A stretch of 60,143 nucleotides of DNA from Oceanobacillus limi (GCF_900111445.1 NZ_FOHE01000020.1:1-60143), one strand, 5' to 3'; shown: positions 31,833-40,939, numbered from the stretch's first letter. Notes: generated from the sequence alone by a model not told the origin. Program-made: numbers and translations.

Positions 31833-32231
31833 TTAATAAGCCATGCTGGAGTCGTGGTAATATTTAAATTCTAGTAGATTATTTGCGGGGTCAATGAGGA
31901 AAAATGTCATATGTTCTTCTTGTTTTCCTCGGAATCGAACCATTGGTTTTTGGAAGAATTTCAGTTCTTCCTTGGTAGCACTTTCCAAAGCTTGATCATA
32001 CGCTTCTTTTTCTAAGAAAGTAATTCCAAAGTGTCGGGGATACATAGTTGGTTTTTCATCAATGTTTTCTGGACTTAAATGACAGACCACTTGATCACCA
32101 AAAAAATCAAATGTTACCCGATCATCATACCTCCTTGCTAATTTACACCCTAATTTTTCGTAAAACCAAACTGTTTCTTCCAAATCCTTACAAGGAATTG
32201 CTAAGTGAAAGATTTTATTTGTTTCTCGCAT
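31833..32231 (-). CDS. VOC-family (glyoxalase-fold) protein
   Basis: 132 residues from ATG 32231 (AAAGGAGG upstream). One VOC domain: IFHLAIPCKDLEETVWFYEKLGCKL with a putative metal-ligand histidine H8-9, VCHLSPENI, HFGITF and FFLIDPANNLLEFK with the conserved C-terminal glutamate. Similar to small dioxygenase/lyase-like VOC proteins of Bacillus; substrate unknown. Confidence 0.82.
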   Translation of the reverse strand: MRETNKIFHLAIPCKDLEETVWFYEKLGCKLARRYDDRVTFDFFGDQVVCHLSPENIDEKPTMYPRHFGITFLEKEAYDQALESATKEELKFFQKPMVRFRGKQEEHMTFFLIDPANNLLEFKYYHDSSMAY

Positions 32232-32314
32232 ACGATGTTCCTCCTTTATAAAACTAATCGTCAATAAGTCGGGGTTTTCTTCATCTCAAGTTTACCTCCA
32301 TGATTTCACCTCAG

Positions 32315-32402
32315 AGGTTTCATGTGGGGGCATACAAAGCTCAGCACGTGCTAGTGCCGACATGCGACGTTTATGACGGCCTACCACTACCAGTTGCATA
32401 CG
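32315..32402. repeat. dispersed repeat type B, copy 2
   Basis: Contains ACGTGCTAGTGCC (32346-32358), GACATGCGAC and GTTTATGACGGCCTA, matching the repeat at 28090-28190 with an internal deletion. No reading frame. It sits between the VOC and phosphosulfolactate synthase genes. Confidence 0.65.
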
Positions 32403-32410
32403 GGAAAGAA

Positions 32411-33169
32411 TTAAAAGTGAAATGTATCGGAACGTAATCCAAGACGCAACGTTTCAACAGAGATCACATCTGAAAGAGCAATATTAGCCAAATTAACATT
32501 TGGCCCCAATTGTTCGATGAAAAACGATTGCATCTTCTTTGTAGGAGCTTCGAAGATTATCTGTTCAAATGGAATTCCAGATGCCTTTATTAAGTCAAAA
32601 ATGTCCATACGGATCTCACCATTTTCCTGACATATCCCACTATTTCCACTTTCCCTAGCTTCTGTAATAACTTTATTCGCACCTGCTTCAATGTCTTCAT
32701 GTATATTCTCAAGCCATTCTGTTGAATCTTGTTCTCGTGCCATCGATACATCTTTGTTGCCGACCTCACTAAAAACAGCAAAATCATTCGTAAAGTCTTT
32801 AATATAGGTCGCTTTTTCACGATTGGATAGAGCAATGGTTCCATTCGATATTTCTACGTAATTACACTCCATTCGCTTGCACAACAAATAATATTCCTCT
32901 ACCCTATCCTGGCTAACAAATTTTTCAAATAATGTACCACCAAAAAAGAATTCGATATCCAAATCCTTTAAATGACTTATTTTTTTCTCTAAATTCCTTG
33001 TAACAAGCGAAGTTCCCCAGCCAAATTTCACAAAATCAATGTATTCATCGTTGCTTTCAATTGTATCTTTAAATAAATTTAAGGGAGCACCGTTATCGAT
33101 TAGAATTGTTAATCCATTTTCCCGTGGTTTATTTTCCCTTGATGGTAGCTTTAAACTCGTTTCTATCAT
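32411..33169 (-). CDS. phosphosulfolactate synthase (ComA/YitD family)
   Basis: Adds sulfite to phosphoenolpyruvate to give phosphosulfolactate; 252 residues, TIM barrel. Family features: GLTILIDNGAPL, VKFGWGTSL, FFGGTLFEKF, CNYVEISNGTI, EVGNKD, EARESGNSGI and IFEAPTKKMQ. In B. subtilis the YitD/YitC pathway makes sulfolactate, an abundant spore compound. Its ATG overlaps the comB stop by four bases. Part of the sulfur block with the divergent sulfate genes. Confidence 0.9.
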   Translation of the reverse strand: MIETSLKLPSRENKPRENGLTILIDNGAPLNLFKDTIESNDEYIDFVKFGWGTSLVTRNLEKKISHLKDLDIEFFFGGTLFEKFVSQDRVEEYYLLCKRMECNYVEISNGTIALSNREKATYIKDFTNDFAVFSEVGNKDVSMAREQDSTEWLENIHEDIEAGANKVITEARESGNSGICQENGEIRMDIFDLIKASGIPFEQIIFEAPTKKMQSFFIEQLGPNVNLANIALSDVISVETLRLGLRSDTFHF

Positions 33170-33861
33170 AATTGCACCCTCTCAATCTTCGGAATAGGAC
33201 AGTTTTTATCTACCTTCATCACAAAACTCGAATAGAGCTCTTTGGTAGAGAACCGTATATCCTCTGGTAAGAATTCTTTATTCGAAGTTTCATAAAACTT
33301 TTTTGCCACTTGTGAATTCTTTATTCGTTCAACAACATGATTAACTGATGTAACTCTCGTTTTCCCCTCCAGTATATCTTTTATATATTCCGCACACGCA
33401 TAGTCATCATCACCACTTGGATGAGAGGCAATAATGTGAACCTCCTCGTTATTCCCATCAAATAATCTCTTTCTTATAAACTCTGCCGTCTTTTTTGCGT
33501 TCGTAAATCCTGTTACAAATACATGGTCGGATGCCAAACAATTCAATGTAGCTTGAACCCCATTCGTCGTTTTTTGAACAAGAGTCTTATCTGTTAATTC
33601 GCATTGACTAATTTGATATGGTGAATTCCCGAGGTCAAACCCAGTAATTTCCACCCCATGTTCTTCACCAACTAGCAGAAGGTCAGGATTATCCTTCTTC
33701 ATATGAAAGGCTTCTTCCTTGGTAGAAACCAGGTAAATTTGTTTTGCCCCCCGTAAAAAAGCGTAATGAGCTACTGTGAAAGCTCGTAAAACATCAATAA
33801 CTATAGTAATAGCTGCTTTTTTATCCGTATGATTTTTTCCTTGGTAAATGCTTACTTTCAT
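33166..33861 (-). CDS. 2-phosphosulfolactate phosphatase (ComB/YitC family)
   Basis: Magnesium-dependent phosphatase that converts phosphosulfolactate to sulfolactate; 231 residues. Conserved segments: ITIVIDVLRAFTVA, LLVGEEHGV, GNSPYQI, TTNGVQATLNC, IIASHPSGDDDYACAEYI. First gene of a two-gene operon with the synthase. RBS GGGAGAG. It is divergent from cysH with a 235-bp shared regulatory region. Confidence 0.9.
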   Translation of the reverse strand: MKVSIYQGKNHTDKKAAITIVIDVLRAFTVAHYAFLRGAKQIYLVSTKEEAFHMKKDNPDLLLVGEEHGVEITGFDLGNSPYQISQCELTDKTLVQKTTNGVQATLNCLASDHVFVTGFTNAKKTAEFIRKRLFDGNNEEVHIIASHPSGDDDYACAEYIKDILEGKTRVTSVNHVVERIKNSQVAKKFYETSNKEFLPEDIRFSTKELYSSFVMKVDKNCPIPKIERVQL

Positions 33862-34021
33862 CCAAGTATCTCTCCCAACCTAACACATTCCTTTATTTAT
33901 TTTGATGGAACCATATACACCAAGTATATTCGCCTAGAGATGATTGGTTACAGATTTTTCTAGCATCTATTTATGAATTTGGGCTCTTTCACTTTAACAA
34001 TCGCCTATACGTTTGAATACA

Positions 34022-34050
34022 TTGTTTTAAGACAAATACCTAACTAGAAT
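34022..34050 (+). promoter_or_regulatory. promoter of the cysH operon
   Basis: TTGTTT (34022-34027), a 17-base spacer, and TAGAAT (34045-34050), about 45 bp before the cysH start codon. No SAM riboswitch (S-box) fold is apparent in the leader. Confidence 0.6.
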
Positions 34051-34067
34051 TTCTAAAAATTAGAAAT
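34049..34067. promoter_or_regulatory. candidate operator of the cysH operon
   Basis: ATTTCTAA-AAA-TTAGAAAT is a perfect 8-bp inverted repeat overlapping the -10 box and the expected transcription start, the position of a repressor operator. The regulator is unknown. Confidence 0.55.
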
Positions 34068-34096
34068 GCTTACTTGTCAATTTAGCGAAGCGGGGG

Positions 34097-34813
34097 ATGG
34101 ATATGAAGAAAAAACTAACCTACGAAAATTGGGATGATCAGGTACAAGATCAACTCAACCAAGAATTAAAGGACTTTATGGACGTGATCAAATGGGCCTA
34201 CAACGTTTATGAAGACAAAATCGTATATTCTTGTAGCTTTGGAGCAGAAGGTATTGTCTTGATCGATTTAATCTCCAAAGTAAATCCGCGTGCAAAAATT
34301 ATTTTCTTAGATACACACCTACACTTTAATGAAACATACAAACTGATTGAAAAAATAAAAAATAAATATCCCAAACTAAAAATTAAAATGGTAGAACCCT
34401 CTCTATCCTTACAGCAACAAGCAAAAGATCATGGGGAATCGCTATGGGAACGAAATCCCAATATGTGTTGCCATATTCGTAAAATAAAACCATTAGAAGA
34501 AGAGTTGTCCAAAGTCGATGCTTGGTTTTCCGGCTTAAGACGAGAACAATCCTTAGAGAGAAGTAAAACCGAGTATGTAAATAGGGATGACAAGTTTCAG
34601 CGTGTGAAAATATGTCCATTAATTCATTGGACATGGGAGGATATTTGGGACTATATCACGTTAAATAATCTTCCTTATAATGAACTACACGACCTTAACT
34701 ATCCAAGCATTGGCTGTGCTATGTGTACCTTACCTGTTCCTGATGGAAAAGATAGTCGCTCTGGTAGGTGGGCAAATTTTAACAAAAACGAATGTGGATT
34801 GCATCAAGCATAA
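34097..34813 (+). CDS. cysH: APS/PAPS reductase (assimilatory)
   Basis: Reduces activated sulfate to sulfite with thioredoxin, 238 residues. The catalytic cysteine is C233 in the C-terminal ECGLH. The protein also has C124-C125 and C207-X2-C210, the CC...CxxC set that binds a [4Fe-4S] cluster in enzymes acting on APS (as B. subtilis CysH). SCSFGAEGIVL is the nucleotide-binding start. An ATG at 34103 is an alternative start. First gene of cysH-cysP-sat-cysC. Confidence 0.93.
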   Translation: MDMKKKLTYENWDDQVQDQLNQELKDFMDVIKWAYNVYEDKIVYSCSFGAEGIVLIDLISKVNPRAKIIFLDTHLHFNETYKLIEKIKNKYPKLKIKMVEPSLSLQQQAKDHGESLWERNPNMCCHIRKIKPLEEELSKVDAWFSGLRREQSLERSKTEYVNRDDKFQRVKICPLIHWTWEDIWDYITLNNLPYNELHDLNYPSIGCAMCTLPVPDGKDSRSGRWANFNKNECGLHQA

Positions 34814-34829
34814 GTAAGGACTGTTTACT

Positions 34830-35924
34830 TTGATAACCATACTCTTATTTATCGTAGCTTTCTTTTTTGCGATTAATATTGGAGCCAGTGGAGCAGCTGC
34901 TTCGATGGGAATTGCATATGGATCAAATGCAATAAGAAACAAACGAATTGCGTTATTTTTATGTGGTATAGGTGTTTTTTTGGGTGCTGTTTTAGGTGGC
35001 GAGGAAGTAGTGAAAACGTTGGGGTCGGAAATTATTCCAGAAAATATCATCTCGTTACACATTGCCCTAATCATAATCAGTTCTGCATCCCTTTCCCTAT
35101 TTATCGCAAACTTAAGTGGTATCCCTCTTTCCACGAGTGAGGTTACTGTTGGTGCAGTAGCTGGGGTCGGCATTGCTTTCCAAATTTTATATGTTAAAAC
35201 CTTGCTTGTTATCGTTGCGTTTTGGATTATCGTACCAATTACATCCTTCCTACTTGCTTTCTTTGCCAATAAGATCATTCAATACCTTCAGAAGAAAATA
35301 CTAAATCTAACGAAAGGAAAATGGTCTAAAATTCTTGCTATTGGTGTCATCATTACAGGTTTTTTTGAAGCTTTTTCTGCCGGTATGAATAATGTCGCCA
35401 ATTCAGTCGGACCGCTTGTAGCAGCGGGGTTACTTAGTATGGAACAAGGAACCTTTTATGGCGGTATTTTTATCGCTCTAGGTGCGATTTTCCTTGGTGG
35501 AAAAGTTATCGAAACAAATGGAAAACGAATTACGAAGCTAAGTTTAATGCAGGGCGGAGCTGTTTCGGGAATTGGAGCTACACTGGTCATTATTGCTTCT
35601 ATCTTTGGTATCCCTGTTCCACATACTCAAGTAACAACATGTAGTATTTTAGGAGTAGGTGCATCAGATTTAGGTAAAGCACTCTGGAAGAAAACCATCA
35701 TTACCAAACTAGTAAAAACATGGGTTATTTCCCCTTTCTTTTCATTAGTTATTTCTTACAATCTCGTAAAAGTGATTATTCAATCAGATTTATCTGGGTT
35801 AATGCTATTTTTGCTATTTATGGCTACTGTATTTGCAATTGGCATATGGCAACCAAAGACTCTAACAAAGAGTCAACCATTATATAAAGAAAAAGCAATA
35901 CCGAAGAAATTAGGAGGTAGTTAA
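34830..35924 (+). CDS. cysP: CysP-type sulfate permease (PiT family)
   Basis: Inner-membrane sulfate uptake, 364 residues, about 10-11 helices. Inverted repeat signatures of the PiT family: N-terminal [20 protein letters not shown] and C-terminal [20 protein letters not shown]. In B. subtilis the same position in the cysH operon holds the sulfate permease CysP. Start TTG 34830, 17 bases after the cysH stop. Phosphate specificity is less likely given context. Confidence 0.87.
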   Translation: MITILLFIVAFFFAINIGASGAAASMGIAYGSNAIRNKRIALFLCGIGVFLGAVLGGEEVVKTLGSEIIPENIISLHIALIIISSASLSLFIANLSGIPLSTSEVTVGAVAGVGIAFQILYVKTLLVIVAFWIIVPITSFLLAFFANKIIQYLQKKILNLTKGKWSKILAIGVIITGFFEAFSAGMNNVANSVGPLVAAGLLSMEQGTFYGGIFIALGAIFLGGKVIETNGKRITKLSLMQGGAVSGIGATLVIIASIFGIPVPHTQVTTCSILGVGASDLGKALWKKTIITKLVKTWVISPFFSLVISYNLVKVIIQSDLSGLMLFLLFMATVFAIGIWQPKTLTKSQPLYKEKAIPKKLGGS

Positions 35925-35925
35925 C

Positions 35926-37074
35926 ATGATTAACCCCCACGGTGGGTCACTAGTTAATCAAATAGACATAAATTACAAGATTGATTACACAAAGGAGAAT
36001 GTTGAGCTTGATTCTATTGCCTTAAGTGATTTGGAGTTATTAGCAAATGGCGCCTTTAGTCCATTAACAGGATTTATGGATGAGGAAAATTATCATGCTG
36101 TTGTTCAAAATATGCGTCTTAAATATGGGCTTCCTTGGAGTATTCCGATTACACTTCCTGTGGAAAATGAAAAAGCGCAAATGCTAAAACCTGGGGATAC
36201 CGTAAACTTGGTTTATGATCACACTGTATATGGCGTACTAACTGTAACTGATATCTTTACACCAGACAAAATGGAAGAAGTTCAAAACGTCTATCAAACG
36301 ACAGATAAAAATCATCCCGGTGTTAGAAAAGTAATAGAGCGACCTGACACATATGTTGGTGGTCCAATAACATTAATTAAATACCCTAAAAAAGATAGAT
36401 TTCAAGATTATTATTTATCCCCTAAAGAAACACGGGAAAAATTTCAAAAGCTTGGTTGGAAAACTATTGTAGGTTTCCAAACTCGAAACCCTGTTCACCG
36501 TGCACATGAATATATTCAAAAAACAGCGCTTGAAACAGTTGATGGGTTATTACTTCATCCTTTAGTTGGTGAAACAAAAGCAGGAGACATCCCAAGTGAA
36601 CTAAGAATGAAATGCTACCAAATCTTATTGGATAACTATTATCCTAAAGACCGTGTCAGCTTATCTGTTTTCCCAGCAGCAATGCGTTATGCTGGTCCGC
36701 GTGAAGCGGTGTTTCACGCAATTGTCCGTAAAAACTATGGTTGTACCCACTTTATTGTTGGGCGTGATCATGCAGGCGTAGGTGATTACTATGGTACCTA
36801 TGATGCACAGCAAATCTTTGAGAATTTTGAAGAAGATGAAATTGGAATAACTATTCTTCGATTTGAGAACAGCTTCTATTGTACGAAATGTGAAAGCATG
36901 GGAACTGCTAAAACATGCCCCCATGCAGTTGAACACCATGTTGCCCTTTCAGGTACGAAAGTAAGAGCGATGTTACGTGAGGGAAAAATGCCTCCAAAAC
37001 AATTTAGTAGACCAGAAGTAGCCGAAACATTAATCAAAGGTATGTCAAAACCATTAATGGAAGCGGGGCGATAA
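35926..37074 (+). CDS. sat: sulfate adenylyltransferase (ATP sulfurylase)
   Basis: Forms adenosine 5'-phosphosulfate from ATP and sulfate; 382 residues, single-domain form. [14 protein letters not shown] holds the HxxH ATP-binding motif; [13 protein letters not shown] and MRYAGPREA follow. The insert [15 protein letters not shown] is a Cys/His zinc site typical of bacterial homomeric enzymes. RBS AGGAGG sits in the end of cysP; the two genes are one base apart. Confidence 0.95.
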   Translation: MINPHGGSLVNQIDINYKIDYTKENVELDSIALSDLELLANGAFSPLTGFMDEENYHAVVQNMRLKYGLPWSIPITLPVENEKAQMLKPGDTVNLVYDHTVYGVLTVTDIFTPDKMEEVQNVYQTTDKNHPGVRKVIERPDTYVGGPITLIKYPKKDRFQDYYLSPKETREKFQKLGWKTIVGFQTRNPVHRAHEYIQKTALETVDGLLLHPLVGETKAGDIPSELRMKCYQILLDNYYPKDRVSLSVFPAAMRYAGPREAVFHAIVRKNYGCTHFIVGRDHAGVGDYYGTYDAQQIFENFEEDEIGITILRFENSFYCTKCESMGTAKTCPHAVEHHVALSGTKVRAMLREGKMPPKQFSRPEVAETLIKGMSKPLMEAGR

Positions 37075-37075
37075 T

Positions 37076-37675
37076 TTGATACAACAGAATATCATTTGGC
37101 ATCCGACTGTAGTAACCAAAAAAGACCGACATCAATTAAATAATCATAAAAGCTGTGTATTATGGTTTACTGGATACTCCGGTTCAGGAAAGTCTACGTT
37201 AGCCAATGAATTAGACTGTCAGTTGTATGATTTAGGCGTTCAAAGCTATGTATTGGATGGAGATAATATTCGGCACGGTCTAAATAAAGAACTTGGTTTT
37301 AGTGCGGAAGATCGAATAGAAAATATCCGCCGAGTTGGTGAGGTAGCAAAACTATTTGTAGATAGTGGGCAAATCGTAATGACTGCATTTATATCCCCTT
37401 TTCAAAAAGATCGGGATCAAGTAAGAAAATTATTTGAAGAACACGAATTTATAGAGGTTTTCGTTGATTGCCCTTTTGAAATTTGTGAACGGAGAGACCC
37501 AAAAGGTCTATATCAGAAAGCAAGGAATGGTAAAATAAAAGACTTCACTGGTATAGACTCCCCTTATGAGAAACCTCTAAACCCTGAACTAACCATCCAT
37601 ACCGCACAAACCTCCGTTCAAAATGCAGCACGACAAATCATTAAACACCTCAGAAAAAAAGAAATCCTAACTTAG
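37076..37675 (+). CDS. cysC: adenylylsulfate kinase
   Basis: Phosphorylates APS to PAPS; 199 residues. P-loop GYSGSGKST (33-41), then [20 protein letters not shown] and [13 protein letters not shown], the APS-binding region; [20 protein letters not shown] near the end. Starts at TTG 37076, one base after the sat stop. Last gene of the operon; a nested palindrome 8 bases downstream can terminate it. Confidence 0.94.
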   Translation: MIQQNIIWHPTVVTKKDRHQLNNHKSCVLWFTGYSGSGKSTLANELDCQLYDLGVQSYVLDGDNIRHGLNKELGFSAEDRIENIRRVGEVAKLFVDSGQIVMTAFISPFQKDRDQVRKLFEEHEFIEVFVDCPFEICERRDPKGLYQKARNGKIKDFTGIDSPYEKPLNPELTIHTAQTSVQNAARQIIKHLRKKEILT

Positions 37676-37682
37676 AAGGATT

Positions 37683-37723
37683 GGTGCCAGGCACTGTCGA
37701 AAATTCGACAAGTGCCTGGCACC
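37683..37723. repeat. nested palindromic repeat, copy 2
   Basis: GGTGCCAGGCACTGTCGAAA and ATTCGACAAGTGCCTGGCAC with outer GGTGCC/GGCACC; one T missing in the left arm. Between convergent cysC and the Gln-rich gene. Confidence 0.93.
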
Positions 37724-37730
37724 TTATTGC

Positions 37731-37961
37731 TTATTGTTGTTGGTTTAGTTGTGTTTGACATTGGGTAACAAGTTGCTGGATCTGTTGTAATTGCTGCGCA
37801 GCATTTTGTTCACGTTGAGCTAATGGTTGCTGTGCCCCCATATTTGCTGCTCCCTGTTGCTGAGAGTTCTGTAACATAGAAGCATTTTGACGCTCGGTTT
37901 GTTCTAATTGCTGGGCAATTTGTGCAATTTGTTGTAGCGTTTGTTGAGCTTGATGTGTCAT
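37731..37961 (-). CDS. small glutamine-rich hypothetical protein
   Basis: 76 residues, about one third Gln, with Ala and Asn (QQTLQQIAQIAQQLEQTERQ, then QREQNAAQQLQQIQQLV); helical, probably coiled-coil, no membrane segment. One cysteine near the end. RBS AAAGAGGTG. Gamma-type SASPs are also Gln/Asn/Ala-rich, but their repeat motif is absent here, so I do not call it one. Function unknown. Confidence 0.6.
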   Translation of the reverse strand: MTHQAQQTLQQIAQIAQQLEQTERQNASMLQNSQQQGAANMGAQQPLAQREQNAAQQLQQIQQLVTQCQTQLNQQQ

Positions 37962-38030
37962 TTTATCACCTCTTTCACTTTGGACTCCATTGTATTTTGC
38001 CTTTAAAAGTTCGATTCATACGAGTTAAAT

Positions 38031-38150
38031 TTTATGAGCGTATTTTTGTCGAATTTGATCATTTAACTGATATTTATAAGCATAACTTTGTCGAATTTGC
38101 GCTAAGTCGCGTTTATGAGCAAATCCACGATTTTTGATAAATATGTGAAC
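38031..38150. repeat. three degenerate tandem repeats of about 40 bp
   Basis: TTTATGAGC, TTTATAAGC and TTTATGAGC begin units at 38031, 38073 and 38112 (spacing 42 and 39). Units 1 and 2 also share TTTGTCGAATTTG. It lies in the divergent gap between the Gln-rich gene and the next small gene. Confidence 0.6.
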
Positions 38151-38213
38151 TGTTGGGGAACGTAAAGATATAGATATTTATTTCACAACGAATTTTTAAG
38201 GAGGAACCGTTAA

Positions 38214-38381
38214 ATGGATAGGAAGAAAAGAACAAACAATACAAACATTCGTGGTGTGGCTCCAGGTATAGATCCAGAAGATTCTTACGGAGAAGACGCT
38301 ACAAAGGCCGAAATCGAACATGGAGAATCAACGAAAGTAACTCGTCTTACTTATGATGAGTATAATCCAAGCGACAAGTGA
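38214..38381 (+). CDS. small acidic hypothetical protein
   Basis: 55 residues: MDRKKRTNNTNIRGVAPGID then PEDSYGEDATKAEIEHGEST and KVTRLTYDEYNPSDK. A basic head and acidic, hydrophilic tail; probably disordered. ATG 38214 has AAGGAGG 8 bases upstream and a clear terminator follows. I recognise no family with certainty; its size and composition fit small sporulation proteins. Confidence 0.6.
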   Translation: MDRKKRTNNTNIRGVAPGIDPEDSYGEDATKAEIEHGESTKVTRLTYDEYNPSDK

Positions 38382-38408
38382 TTCGCTAACCTTTTATTTT
38401 ATTGCTAT

Positions 38409-38438
38409 AAAATGAGCTTAATTTGAAGCTCATTTTTC
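38409..38438 (+). terminator. terminator
   Basis: AAAATGAGCTT and AAGCTCATTTT stem, short loop, then TTCTTT. It also faces the acetyltransferase on the other strand. Confidence 0.8.
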
Positions 38439-38447
38439 TTTACAATC

Positions 38448-38993
38448 TTAATAAGAACGATTCTTATAATATATCAAGAAATCATTCCATCTGTTATTTT
38501 CATAAGAAAACTTCTCCCTTACACATTCAAATGTAAAACCAGCTTTTTCTGCTAGTCGAATAGAAGGAATATTATCAACGTTAATATGTAACTCAATACG
38601 ATGAAAATTTAATCTATCGAAAAATAGTTTAGTTGCACCAGTAACACTCTCGGTTCCGTAACCATTTCGCCAATGCTGATTATGGATAGAATACCCCATC
38701 GTTGCCCAGTGATAATCCATTCGTAATAATGTTATTAATTCTACTTTCCCAACATTTACTCCGTCGCTTTTCCGAAACACTCCTAAAATGTACATTTCAT
38801 CCTTTTGGGCTAATTTTTGAAACCCATTTATCCAATTCCGGTACCATGACTTTGTGAAACTTGATATATTAATAGGTCTGCCGTCATCATACTTATGTTG
38901 GGCTGGTAATCTACTTTTGAATTGTGAAAGCCAATTGTCATAATCATCCAATGTGTAGGGTCTAAGTACCAATCGTTCTGTTTGAAATTCCAC
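38448..38993 (-). CDS. GNAT acetyltransferase, RimJ/RimL-like
   Basis: 181 residues from GTG 38993, chosen for GGGAGAG upstream and because the longer frame (to 39161) would overlap the next gene by over 100 bases. Begins EFQTERLVLRPYTLDDY, the RimJ-type start; NQHWRNGYGTESVTGATKLF is the acetyl-CoA site; HINVDNIPSIRLAEKAGF follows. Lies 62 bp downstream of the phosphotransferase gene on the same strand. Acceptor unknown. Confidence 0.83.
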   Translation of the reverse strand: MEFQTERLVLRPYTLDDYDNWLSQFKSRLPAQHKYDDGRPINISSFTKSWYRNWINGFQKLAQKDEMYILGVFRKSDGVNVGKVELITLLRMDYHWATMGYSIHNQHWRNGYGTESVTGATKLFFDRLNFHRIELHINVDNIPSIRLAEKAGFTFECVREKFSYENNRWNDFLIYYKNRSY

Positions 38994-39054
38994 ATAATCT
39001 CTCCCATCTCTTTGATAAGTTTGTGAGTACCAAACATGCAATAGGAAGGAATAC

Positions 39055-39843
39055 CTAAAAAAACTCATAAAGCCCTTGTTCAAAATATTCATATTCCCAT
39101 TCATCAATAATCCGTTCCCCATAGCCTTGGAAAAATACGTTCTTATCTTCTTCGTTTTCAAATGCCTTTGGTTTGGGACGTATCGCTAAAGCAGCATCAT
39201 ATCTTGGGTCTCCGTAAGCTCCGCCACTCCAATCGATAATACCGACAACTTTCCCATCTCTGACCAATACATTATCAATGGTAAAATCCCCATGAATGAA
39301 TGATTGTGGATAATCCTTTGGTTTAGTTTCCCTTAATTCATCTAATAACCTTTGATTTCCATCCACTTCATAATGATCCAAGTTAAATTGGGATTGTTCC
39401 AACATATCTTCCAGCCAGGACTTTTGTTTAATCAATTCTATCGGACAAGGGGTTTCGTGCAATTTCTTTAATATTTTTCCATATTGATAGATTAAATCTA
39501 AACGATCATTTTCAGTATGACTTTGTTGTAGTGCTTCCCCAAGAGATATTCCTTCGATATAGTTCATTACAATCCAACTTTGATCATTCTTTTCATCAAC
39601 TATATGCTGATGTATTTTAGGCACTGGTAAAGCTGTTCCTGACAACAGTTGAAGTACCTCTGCTTCCTTTTCTAACCACTGACGGTAAAGCTTCTCTTTA
39701 GCCCGTTTTAAAACATATTTATTTCCATAAGCCTCAACAATACCTACGTCAGAAGTACAACCTTGTTTTGGAAATGAGATATTTGTAATCGAAAGCTTGT
39801 CTTTTATCTCAACTGGAATTTCATGCATCTCTATTGGATCCAT
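39055..39843 (-). CDS. APH-family phosphotransferase
   Basis: 262 residues from ATG 39843 (GGAG 8 bases upstream). Kinase-like fold of the aminoglycoside/choline phosphotransferase family: YVLKRAKEKLYR (ATP-site lysine), MNYIEGISLGEAL, the catalytic loop SFIHGDFTIDNVLV and the metal-binding VGIIDWSGG. Substrate not predictable; drug resistance should not be assumed. Confidence 0.83.
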   Translation of the reverse strand: MDPIEMHEIPVEIKDKLSITNISFPKQGCTSDVGIVEAYGNKYVLKRAKEKLYRQWLEKEAEVLQLLSGTALPVPKIHQHIVDEKNDQSWIVMNYIEGISLGEALQQSHTENDRLDLIYQYGKILKKLHETPCPIELIKQKSWLEDMLEQSQFNLDHYEVDGNQRLLDELRETKPKDYPQSFIHGDFTIDNVLVRDGKVVGIIDWSGGAYGDPRYDAALAIRPKPKAFENEEDKNVFFQGYGERIIDEWEYEYFEQGLYEFF

Positions 39844-39924
39844 CAGTAACACTCCTCACCCTTTGATTAATAGATTATCTCATAATTCTTGTATAAAATT
39901 CCAATAATTCAAAGATTACAAAAA

Positions 39925-40105
39925 AACAAAAGCGCAAAGGCCGACTTTAGGCGACCTCCCTTATTCCCGGAAGCCGATGCCCGATTTCACCACAAGGGTA
40001 TAAGTGCGACTAAACCTCCTGCAGAGCCAGTAGATAAGTCTTCTTTATTGTACGGAGGTGAGAGAGTTGGGCTAGTCGCTGGGCGCCTGAGCTGGACGTA
40101 GCTGT
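39925..40105. repeat. dispersed Bacillaceae repeat type C
   Basis: GC-rich patch in a 320-bp gap that has no credible gene. It starts AAGCGCAAAGGCCGACTTTA and ends near TCGCTGGGCGCCTGAGCTGG. I recognise the block GTCGCTGGGCGCC-TGAGCTGGA from repeats scattered through Bacillaceae genomes. GCGACCTCC near 39950 can pair with GGAGGT near 40051 and GTCGC near 40075. Confidence 0.6.
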
Positions 40106-40141
40106 GGCTATAAGTAAGCTTAATATACGCTTATCTATAAA

Positions 40142-40175
40142 TAAAAACCTGAGAACTATAAAAGATCTCAGGTTT
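40142..40175 (-). terminator. terminator of the XRE-cupin gene
   Basis: On the minus strand AAACCTGAGA pairs with TCTCAGGTTT, followed by TTATTTATAG. It overlaps the last codons. Confidence 0.75.
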
Positions 40176-40779
40176 CCATTGGGTTTGTAATAAAAAAAGT
40201 CAGTACTTGTGCCCCATCATTATTAACGGGAATAAACAAGTGAGGTTTCGATCCTTGAAAATATGCACTATCCCCTTTTTCCATATAATGTTTTTCACCG
40301 TCATAATTCAGATAAATCGAACCCTCTAAAATAAAAATAAATTCATCCTGTGAATGAGTATATAATTCCTCACGTACGTTAAGGTCCTTCGGCGTAACAT
40401 GTACAATCGTGGGTTCAATACCTGTATATTGGGAACGATTTGCTAATAACTCATACGAATACCCCATGTTTTCGTCGCCAATTTTGGACGGTCTCTTTGA
40501 TTTTGGTAATAATACAAGGTCTTGTTCAGGTTTTTCTTCCAGTACCCATGAGAGAGGAACCTCCAAGGCATCGCTAATCTTGGACAATGTTGCAATTGCC
40601 GATGCAGTTTGTCCATTCTCAATTTTGGACAATAAACTCTTAGAGATACCACATTCATCAGCAACCTGTTGTTGGGTTCGTTTTTTTCGTAGACGCATTT
40701 CTTTTATTTTTTTTCCTATGTAATTGAGATCTATGTTCTCCCTCTCCCCTCTTAAACATACACCGTATTTTTTCATCAT
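40168..40779 (-). CDS. XRE-family regulator with cupin domain
   Basis: 203 residues. An HTH_3 domain at about 20-75 (IKEMRLRKKRTQQQVADECG, SKSLLSKIENG) and a C-terminal cupin at about 120-195 (THSQDEFIFILEGSIYLNYD and GDSAYFQGSKPHLF). Members of this class (PuuR/SutR-like) control small-molecule metabolism. The start is uncertain: ATG 40779/40776 has no clear SD, while a strong GGGGAGAGGGAG lies inside the frame before residue 15 (ENIDLNYIG), where only an ATA codon is suitably placed. Divergent from prfC. Confidence 0.8.
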   Translation of the reverse strand: MMKKYGVCLRGERENIDLNYIGKKIKEMRLRKKRTQQQVADECGISKSLLSKIENGQTASAIATLSKISDALEVPLSWVLEEKPEQDLVLLPKSKRPSKIGDENMGYSYELLANRSQYTGIEPTIVHVTPKDLNVREELYTHSQDEFIFILEGSIYLNYDGEKHYMEKGDSAYFQGSKPHLFIPVNNDGAQVLTFFITNPMET

Positions 40780-40939
40780 AGAACAGACCGTTTGAAATAG
40801 TCAAGATACAGAGATTGACGAAATACGGAACAAGTGCTATCTTTTGATGGTGATTAGATAATACGAAGGAGCATTGGTCCAATGTAAAATAAATCCCAAA
40901 CTAAAAAATAAACGAACTAATAAAGAAGGGATTTTTGTT

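Noticed and set aside
33862-34096. SAM (S-box) riboswitch before cysH
   Set aside because: No S-box core sequences or terminator hairpin; the leader from the promoter to the ATG is too short.
39889-40101. 70-codon plus-strand frame in the repeat at 39.9-40.1 kb
   Set aside because: It reads through the type C repeat and has no ribosome site.
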